Source of the DNA: Hymenopellis radicata
Lineage: Eukaryota > Basidiomycota > Agaricomycetes > Agaricales > Physalacriaceae
Direction of reading: 5' to 3'
DNA: 15,392 nt
NCBI GenBank assembly: GCA_015501595.1
Contig: JADNRX010001058.1
Span: 1-15,392 of the forward strand
In this document: positions 8,301-15,392 of the stretch, in pieces
Numbering within the stretch: position 1 is the first letter of the stretch
How the letters are laid out: each line of letters opens with the position of its first letter
The notes under the pieces: generated by a model
Database searches by the model: none
What the model saw: only the letters and a program-made list of their open reading frames with translations
Told to the model about the DNA's origin: nothing
Position numbers and translations under genes: made by a program

Positions 8301-9460
8301 TTAAATTGTCATTAGTATAGTGACATGACTCTGGAGAGCTCGACTGACCCGACTGAAAGTGAAACTAGATTTTGTCGCTGTCTTCTGATTGTACAACTCA
8401 AGCTCAGAGTCAGAAGGAGGGAGCATTGCGTTCCGGCGCATAAGCTGAACATTGTCTATTCCCGAGTAAGATCCGTTGCTGGTGTTATCCATTTCGTCGT
8501 ACTCAGAGGAGGAGTAGCCCGCTTCGTAAAAACTAGCCTGAAATGCGTTCGGGGGTGACCAGCTCTGGGTAGTCCTGATGGCGCTGTCTGGACAGTGAAC
8601 GGACTGAGGCGTAGAAGGGGAGGAATCTGGGTATTCCAGCTGCCAGTAATCGATCTCGGCGGGTGGAGGACCGTGTGTCCGCAGGTGGCGCTTCATGTTC
8701 GAACGCACGCCAAAGGTCTTTTCGCAACCAGGGAAGGTACAAGGAAAGGCTGTCGAGAGGAACTCGCGGTCAGCGAAGGCAGTAGGTGTTTTAAATGAGC
8801 TTACGTCTGATGCCATTGTGACTGTTCATGTGTGTACGCAAGCCGCTTGGACTACAAAGAAATTAGAATGCAGTGTGCCGGGATGGGGAAAGCAACCAAC
8901 CGAGGAAAGTCGTGTTTGCATATCTCGCAGCGATGCATTTTACACTTTTTCTTTCTAGGCTTCATAAGCGCCACAGCACGTGAGTCGAAGGGACCCTCCG
9001 CTTTGGAGATGAAACGAGGTTGCGGCTGTTCGGCGTACGGTGCCTCAGACCTCAAAGGCATGTCTGTCCACGAAGGAAGGCCGGGAGTCGGCGCGTTGGG
9101 TCGAGGATGGTACATCATCGAGGCGTCGACGATATTCGCTGCTCGGTATCCTTCGATGGGCATCATGTCTATGGAGTGCTCAGATTGAGCACGAGATGAA
9201 GGAGTAGACGCGACAGAAGAGGGTGCATATGGCGATGAAGAGAAGGCTCCTGGCCAGACGGGTGATGGATAGTAGGACGAAGCATCATACTGCTCTGGGT
9301 ACGCGCTATGCGGCATTCGATTATCGCTGTACAAAGAGCTCGACGACTGGCCGACTGCGTGCTGCGCGGTCGGTACCAAGTTGAAGTTCTGGAAGTCTTG
9401 AGACAATGTGGCGCAATATGGGAACTGCGAGGGATCGTCTGAGTTCTCGTTGGTGTTCAT
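8301..9460 (-). CDS. C2H2 zinc-finger transcription factor with two tandem fingers
   Basis: On the minus strand, exons 9460-8901, 8851-8805 and 8749-8301 give 351 aa. Residues 1-165 are Ser/Pro/Tyr-rich and probably disordered. A basic KPRKKKCK (about 168-175) could be a nuclear signal. Finger 1 is C178-x2-C181-x12-H194-x3-H198 and finger 2 is C206-x4-C211-x12-H224-x3-H228, linked by NSHNGIRPFPC. The second finger ends KRHLRTHG, as in many basidiomycete two-finger regulators. Finger 1 is complete only after splicing the 49-nt intron 8852-8900, which falls inside it at FPR|PSGL; the second intron, 8750-8804, is 55 nt. I chose the ATG at 9460 because a TATA box lies about 120 bp upstream. An in-frame ATG at 9712 would add 84 residues but put that box inside the gene. 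Target genes are unknown. Confidence 0.88.
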
Positions 9461-9576
9461 GGCGGACCCAGAGGACGAATTATCGGGGGAGGATGAGTTC
9501 CAGGAGTTTGTAAAGTGTATGTTAGTGAGGAGAGGACGGGCAACGATGGGGGTAGGAGCCACAAGGACTGGTGGGT

Positions 9577-9583
9577 TTATATA
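9577..9583 (-). promoter_or_regulatory. TATA box of the C2H2 gene
   Basis: TATATAA on the minus strand lies 117 bp upstream of the ATG at 9460, with a C/T-rich leader between them. It supports the shorter start choice. Confidence 0.55.
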
Positions 9584-12500
9584 ACATTCGGAGGACAGCG
9601 TTTTTCGGCAAGTATGACTCGGCGAATAGTCCCGTGGTGTATTGTCTACAGGTCCACATTCGGGAACAGCTACTGGGTCTTTCAGGTGTAAACCATTGCT
9701 GTTGAAGTGCATGGCGCTGCGGAGAGCGGTTAGGCGGGGAATAAATTTACAGGGCCAGATTGGCTGTAAAAATCCCGTGAGGGCCACACATTTTTTAGTA
9801 AAGAGGACCTACATAGGTACACAGCAGGGCCAAGCCTCAGCTTGTTGTTCAAATCTCGAGTACAAGGCGGTGTTCCCTCCAAACTCGGAAATGATCCACG
9901 AAAAAACCCGCGAGGAAGGACAATTTCTCTGAGCAAGGTTGTAAACGGTCATGAGTAAATGGCGCGCGGTCTGAGATTGTCGTACCAAAACACCATCGAG
10001 TTGCAAAGCTAGGCGGAAATGAGTTGAGCAGGGTCTTGGGTGCGATGACGGGAAACCTAAAGCGCGAGAAAACGACCACACCCAGCACAAATACAAGTTC
10101 TGACGGCATCCTCGGGATATGCCCTCTTCCTGTCGATCGATGGGCATCAATAACTTCTCAAGCTTATGGAGGCATGAAACACATACACAAAGTGAGAAAC
10201 AATAAGAAGAAAATCTATCAGGGATGGAGGTGTGCCAGTGGACACTGAAGACCCCACAAACAAAGGCAAGGGCTTGTTTTCAGAACAAAAGCTCGTCAAA
10301 GGTGCGCCAGATTTCTACTAGTACCAGCCACAAAAAAGACAGGAACATATCAGCAGCCCTGTCCGAGATTTGAATTCAGAAGCGAGAAGAAGCTCGGGGA
10401 CGGGACCAATTGCAAGGGCGAGCGCGTAACAAACACACAGGTAAATCAGCTGCATGATGGATCAATATGCAGACAGAAAAGGAACATGGCAACTGAGCTT
10501 ACCCAGACTCCGTTCATATCCACTACTCGAGCTTCATGTCGGTCTAGCAAAACGTGAGAAAGACATTGTTGTCCATTCTTTCAGTGGCAGAAGTCTCTCG
10601 ACTGGCAGGCAAGACATCTTGACGCCTGATCGATGCCTATGTCAAAAAAGGAAGGGAAGTTTCCGTTCTTTGAGATTAACTTATAAGGATTTCAAGGGAC
10701 AACCGAGGCGGCCTAGCCCGAAAAGGCGACTGTGTTCTTACAAATTTTCCAAAAAAGACCTCGGAGATCACATCCTTGTCTGCGCCATCACGCCTCCACC
10801 GCCTCCAATTGTCACTGTCTTCCGATGAGAGCCTGACAACTTCTTCAGAGAGTACATTTGCGTGCCTTTGCGCGTGGGTTGTGTACGCGCAATGACTAAA
10901 ATTAACGTCGTGGAAGCTAAAGTCAACACTGTTCAATTTCGAGGAACGAGACAGCTAGGAATAGCTCACTAGGTAAGACACCAATTCGAGACCGAATGCC
11001 CGGTCGGAGTGCCAAAGCAATACTTTTGGAAAGAGGCGTGCTAGCCTCGTGCAGGAGAAGCAATGTTCTCCTCCTGAGTACAGGCGCCAACAAGATAATA
11101 TATCGATGAGCGCTCAGAACAGCAGGCAATGTCCCTAATGCCTCGTTCCATCTTCGAGTTATCGATGAAATCGATTATACCGGTTGACATGCCGCTGAGT
11201 TAGAGAACAAAGGAAAGAGAGACTGCTGTGTTCGATATACAGGCTCTGCGGTAACAATATACAGCTGCGGACATAGCCGTATATAGATAATAGTCATATA
11301 TCGTCCTGGGAGGGCGTGTCGCGCCCATTTCTCAACATAAGCTCGTGAATGAAAGCGGAGAAGGTCATACCTCACAAAAAAGCAACACAGTCCAAAAATG
11401 CGGTGCGGAGCTCGCAATGAAGCAATCTGTACTGAACGTCTAATCAGAGACTCTTGTAAAGATCAACAAGCTACGCGAGTAACTGTGGGGTGATCCTGAT
11501 GAAGGAGGGGATGGAATTACTCCGAGGGGAGAACCTAAAGTAGAAAGTTGAATGGTCTTCGGAGACAACTCAGTCCCGACCTGAAGCGCCACGTTGCGCG
11601 CTCACTTCATCGCGTAGCCTTTCGCCATTTTTGCTAAAACAGAAAAAGGGCAGTGCGGGCGGGTATGATGGACCTACAACTGTGGTGAGCCTCGGACGCA
11701 CACACAATTGACTCGACCCACCGTACACCGTGATTGAGTGGATCGCTAATTCCGTTTGAATGAATGACGTCGTTCCGATTATGCCGCTGGGAAAGGTGGC
11801 CCTCCCGCTGTTGATGCATTGACCAGTCCATATGGTGAAATATATATGGACCCACAGATCGCGTCGATGGTGGCGCAATACCGCGAGGACAAGAGACGAC
11901 GAATTCGACAATGCGTACGACAGAGATAGTGCCAGTTCCAGTTTAATGCATTCCGTCTTTCCACGCTGGTCGTGATTCCGATCCGGGAGACTGTGTCGAG
12001 GGGCGCGCGATGCTTCATTACTAAGTAGTATACAGTTCGATTTTGCCATGAATAGGGAAATGAGCGTATGACATGATGCGTACACGCTGGAAGGATTTGA
12101 GCTTTGGGCTTATGGGTTTATGACTGTCGTAAAGCTGACCTTGAATATTGAAGGGAGCGCTAAGAGTGTCAAAGGAAGGTGTGGAAGCCGGCACAGTAAG
12201 GTACCTTCCATGGGACAAACAAATGGACCAGAGAGTAAGTACAGAGGAAAGGGGGTTTACGCAATACTCATCCTGAGCGCAGTCCTCGCGACGAGGTGAC
12301 GGTGGAGGAAGAAAAACAACTCGGACCGGATCGCCGGAAGTTGAACCCAGTCTCCATAAGCGTATCACCCTTCATTTCCGCTTCATTCCCTCGGGCATTA
12401 AACGTTCAGATGATGCTTGAAGCGTGTCTAAGAGCTACTGTATACATTTTAGTGACGATTAACTCGTATAAAGTACAAATAAGTAGAGGGCCATCCATGC

Positions 12501-12600
12501 CGACCCAGGCAATGCTACAGTGAGGATATACAAGGATGATAAGTGCTACAAAAGGTGAATGCATAAGTGTCTGTGGATGTTCTCCAAGCTCCATTTTTCT
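9584..12600. other. Long stretch without a supported gene
   Basis: About 3 kb upstream of the C2H2 gene and downstream of the small minus-strand gene. All open frames here are short, overlapping on several strands and without recognisable motifs. One intron-like pattern occurs on the minus strand near 12081-12138 (CAAG|GTCAGC...TTCCAG|CGTG), and the joined frame stays open to about 11779, but its upstream part soon meets stops and I do not call a gene. The short palindromic motif ATCGATGAAATCGAT lies at 11161-11175. Confidence 0.45.
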
Positions 12601-13052
12601 CTACGCGCTCGACAACTTCCGAGAGGACGGTGCGCGAACCATCCGATATGGGTGCACCCTGGCGCCTTTCGCCAAAGGACGCTGAGGGTTGCGGAATGGC
12701 TGCATGGCCGGGCCAACGAGAAGCAAGGCTTCCGGGCGCGGTTGGCCAGGGATCGATGGTGGTACAAAGACGACGGCGTTGGCGTCTTCCATCGGGCAAG
12801 GGAGCAGGCTCACTTTATCTGAGGCCTGCTGGGGTGGGGGGGAAGGGGTACGTGACGACGTGGAAGAGGAGATGGAGAACTGTCGTTGCTTTGTGTAACC
12901 GTAATTCGGAGCGGGGCGTGAATGCTAGAAGTTCCTTTAGACAAAGAATGCGAATGTGAATAAAGACGTACTGTTTGGGATTCGTAAGTGCTGGTCGTGG
13001 GTAGCAGATCCAAGCTACACAGAGAGGGAAGGGTGGGTCGTGTAGATTGCAT
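12601..13052 (-). CDS. Small two-exon protein of unknown function, 134 aa, conserved-looking C-terminus
   Basis: Minus-strand exons 13052-12972 (27 codons) and 12924-12601 (107 codons plus TAG) are joined by a 47-nt phase-0 intron with donor GTACGT and acceptor TTCTAG. The N-terminus reads MQSTRPTLPSLCSLDLLP. A Ser/Pro-rich low-complexity middle (about 42-60) includes a run of four prolines. The C-terminal half is compact: FVPPSIPG (80-87), EALLLVGPAM (92-101), PLAKGARVHPYRMVR (110-124). There is no signal peptide, membrane helix or catalytic motif that I know. The C-terminal pattern feels like a conserved fungal motif, but I cannot name the family with confidence. A TATA box lies 135 bp upstream of the ATG. 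Several frames on the other strand overlap it but lack its splice logic. The gene call is good; the function is open. Confidence 0.75.
12831..12848 (+). other. G-rich run, possible G-quadruplex
   Basis: The plus strand has GGGG-T-GGGGGGG-AA-GGGG, enough for four GGG tracts with short loops. It is the non-coding side of the proline codons of the 134-aa gene, so it may simply reflect Pro codon usage. Confidence 0.4.
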
Positions 13053-13186
13053 GATGATATTAATCGTGAAGATGAAGTAAGAGTCCACCGGGGCTCGAGG
13101 ACCAGCCTTGTATTATTGAGAAAATAAGCGTGGAAAGGTGATAGAAATGGAGGCGGATGGATCCTTCATTCCACCGAAGCATGATA

Positions 13187-13193
13187 CTTTATA
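13187..13193 (-). promoter_or_regulatory. TATA box of the 134-aa gene
   Basis: TATAAAG on the minus strand lies 135 bp upstream of the ATG at 13052, in line with the spacing seen for the C2H2 gene. Confidence 0.5.
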
Positions 13194-14541
13194 ACTGACC
13201 CGAACTGGTATACAAAGTCAGGATGGACACACAATGGTCGGAGGCAACATGCATTGTTCGTGTCACCGATCACTTGCGTCACAATATCTGTGTCACACCT
13301 TCCTTTTCCGATCCTTCCATATCGAACCTCTCCTTCTTCTCCCCTGCACTTCGCTGGTCTCTACTTTCTCCCTATTGTTTCCCCTACAGATTTAACAACC
13401 AAATTGAAGGGACGAACGGTATGCAACTTGACGGGATTTGTTGAACCATTGTTCATGAATTTGTCAGGTTTTCTTCATGTCAACATCAATCCCAAAAGTT
13501 CAGATAGTATGCAGCCGTTCACGCCTGTCCTTCGGCCTGTGAATGAGCTCGATTAGGTCCCGGAACATCACCAGATGAGTCGTGCGCAACATTCAGAATA
13601 CACGACGAATCCCATACGATCGGCAATGCTCTTCGCTGGATGCTCATGAAAAAGTACGCGTTCCGACATTACGGACGATGTTGCAATTGAACCAATCTTC
13701 AGCCCAAACGTTGAATTTTGTGGTTATAGGTGTGTTGGCAGTACGGCCGTCAATCGTCTCTCATTCTCAAATAGTGTTTCCGCATCCCTCTGAAAATTTT
13801 ATACATACTCGTATTCAGATGTACAGTGCGCGCTCAAGTCTTACATCGCGGCCATAATCTAACCTTACGTAGATGATTTGTCTTCACTTGACGCGTTAGT
13901 CACTGCGTTGGATGACCTTGACGCGGTCTGCGACAATCGGGGATACTTATACGAAGACTCTCCAATCGGGCAAATACGAGCGATGGGAGGAGCAGAGTTG
14001 ACCTTGATTAATTGACTGTTTGGTATGTCCTCGTCGCAATGTGCGATATGACAACGAGCTCTTACCGTTCAACTGAAGGCTAGACGCCCGGCGGCGTGTG
14101 AAGGTGCACTTCGCGCTTCGTGTTTTAAACGAAGCAAGGTCACTAACAACCCGTTGCCAGCCAGTCGGAGAAAACACATTCAGTCCAGATGCGTCAAGAT
14201 AGCCATTGAAGAGCGGATTCCTATCTTGTACCGTCTTTAGAACAGCGATCTTCAGCACGCGTCAGGACGGCTGTTTCCTCTTGATACGCCCAAATATAGC
14301 CAGATTTCGACGCATTCAATGCACCCCGCGGAACACGGCAAAGGTATGAATTGAAGCGGCGGGATGGCTGTGAGCGCAGTTCGCCGGTACTACCTACTGG
14401 CGGTCGCGCCAGTCCTCCGTGGACACCGTGACTTGAGGAGAGCGCTTCGCCAGTGTATTCAACGCATAATAGTTTCACGGGGGGGTTGACGTCCATGCTT
14501 TCTTTCATTTAGCCACGTCGGTCCTCCAGCGCCGTTCGCAT
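13194..14541. other. Gap between divergent genes
   Basis: This is the upstream region of both the 134-aa gene (minus) and the Zn2Cys6 pseudogene (plus). I find no convincing gene. The minus-strand frame 14258-13947 has a stretch, NPLFNGYLDASGLNVF, that reads like real protein. It lacks a start, motif or clear splice partner, so it may be a relic. Confidence 0.4.
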
Positions 14542-14548
14542 TATAAAA
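14542..14548 (+). promoter_or_regulatory. TATA box of the Zn2Cys6 pseudogene
   Basis: TATAAAA lies 43 bp before the ATG at 14585, a plausible core promoter position with a short leader. Confidence 0.5.
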
Positions 14549-14584
14549 GATGTGCTGGACTGCGTCGAAATCATCTCAAGCACT

Positions 14585-15392
14585 ATGCATACTACTTCTC
14601 GTCGTGGTAACTCTTCTTCGCGTTCGCCTCAGCTCTCCAAGGGAGGCGCGTGCTTGAATTGCAGTTCAGATTCTCTTCTCTCAATCGCGTTGTTTTGCCG
14701 ACTGACCTGTACACAGACACAGAAAGATCGTAGGACCGCCTGTCAATCGTCGAGTTCTTTCCGTCTGACGCGACATTAGCGTTGTGATGGCAAAAAGCCC
14801 TCTTGCAGTCAATGCGAATCTTCTTAAATCTTTCACGACTGCGAGTATGCTGGCAAAGGAGTGACAAAGACTCAAGTCTTGGAGGATCAGATCTGTCCAG
14901 AGGAGGATTCAAGAGCTCGAAAATCCAGGCCAAAGCCATCAATCTGATGTTACTACCATTGTGCTTTCGCAACCATACTCGCAGCCTCAAGGTTAGTTTT
15001 CCTCATCTTGGCTGTCTACATATTTTAAGCGAATCTCCAGGCACTGCGCAGACACTGGTTAGTTCGCAGTCCTCCGTTCACCCGACGACTGACATTGACA
15101 AAACATCTTACTTCATTAGAGCTCTCCATTGCCGACTCAACACGCCATGTAAGCAGTCTTTGTTCTTCACAGAGCGACGTACCTCTAAGCACCATCCTGT
15201 TCTCAGTGTTACAATCTTGGCTTTTTCCTGGATGTGTATAGATTCACGCAGGCATGTTGAGCCCCAGCACCAACCCCGCAGACCGTCCGATCTCCGCCCT
15301 TCATCTAGCGACACTGTTGTGGGGCATTACACCTCTCGCCTCTCGAGAAGTGCATGCTTACGAAAGCGTGTGTCTTGCCGACGTCGTGCAGA
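14585..15392 (+). pseudogene. Zn2Cys6 (fungal binuclear zinc cluster) transcription factor, degenerate, 3' end outside the window
   Basis: Pieces 14585-14664, 14717-14729 and 14780 onward rebuild a zinc cluster: ACLNC, RHRKIR, CDGKKPSCSQC, then C at 14840-14842, spacing Cx2Cx6Cx6Cx2Cx8C. A linker and coiled coil follow (KTQVLEDQI, then IQELENPGQ), then an intron (14992-15040, GTTAGT...CCAG) and segments with NLGFFLDVYRF and ISALHLATLLWGI that resemble the start of a fungal transcription factor domain. Lesions: TAA at 14825-14827 lies between Cys5 and Cys6; a frameshift falls within 14894-14906, where 13 nt separate two conserved frames; the first junction needs exon end CAG|TT, so no GT donor keeps frame; and the frame probably switches again near 15240. 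The intact family acts as nuclear DNA-binding regulators. Sequencing error is a less likely explanation for so many defects. Confidence 0.82.

Noticed and set aside
11570..12085. Minus-strand open frame of 171 codons
   Set aside because: Composition and motif content do not suggest a protein, and other frames on the same strand overlap it. An intron-like junction near 12081-12138 favours a different frame, but the upstream exon could not be completed.
12567..12959. Plus-strand open frame of 130 codons
   Set aside because: It is antisense to the 134-aa two-exon gene, which has TATA, splice signals and better motif content.
13947..14508. Two overlapping minus-strand frames as a possible gene
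   Set aside because: They overlap out of phase around 14221-14258 without a clean intron to join them, and no family is recognised.
14592..14990. Minus-strand open frame of 132 codons
   Set aside because: It is antisense to the Zn2Cys6 remnant, whose cysteine spacing and coiled coil explain the sequence.
1..15392. tRNA, rRNA, CRISPR or bacterial-type operon signals
   Set aside because: No cloverleaf box sequences or regularly spaced repeats were seen, and the short spliceosomal introns show that this is eukaryotic nuclear DNA.

Overview
The window looks like nuclear DNA of a basidiomycete, probably an Agaricomycete. Introns are dense and short, mostly about 42-58 nt. The recognisable families are typical of that group: a multi-pass membrane family abundant in mushrooms and polypores, a Crinkler-like restriction-fold plus kinase protein, a two-finger C2H2 factor and a Zn2Cys6 factor. 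All gene models were assembled by hand from splice signals, frame continuity and comparison of paralogs inside the window. No transcript or database evidence was available.

Left part (1-5768): the 3' half of a membrane-protein gene (copy A, 1-884) enters from the left edge. It is followed by a Crinkler-type gene (1186-3238) with an N-terminal ubiquitin-like header, a restriction-nuclease-like segment and a compact kinase domain. Just downstream lies a broken second copy of the 3' end of gene A (3590-3872), so the effector-like gene sits between two copies of a duplicated segment. Next come two degenerate tandem copies of an unidentified block (4060-4452 and 4520-4830), one carrying a hairpin the other lacks, and then intergenic DNA.

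Middle part (5769-9460): a complete 12-exon paralog of gene A (5769-7368, 351 aa) points right. A C2H2 zinc-finger factor (9460-8301, three exons, 351 aa) points left. These two genes converge on a gap of about 0.9 kb.

Right part (9461-15392): about 3.1 kb with no gene I can support, then a small two-exon gene on the minus strand (13052-12601, 134 aa, unknown function), another quiet stretch, and the 5' part of a Zn2Cys6 factor on the plus strand (14585 to beyond the window). That last gene has a stop inside the zinc cluster, a frameshift in the linker/coiled coil and a defective first donor, so I call it a pseudogene.

The most notable pattern is splicing. Three introns make sense only with a GC donor (477-534, 1736-1783, 6205-6250). 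The two membrane paralogs differ at four of six comparable intron positions. GT-AG-only gene finding would truncate gene A, split the Crinkler-type gene in two and lose a 24-nt micro-exon in the third gene. The genes do not form an obvious pathway; the neighbourhood reads as a fast-changing tandem-duplication region on the left and regulatory genes on the right.
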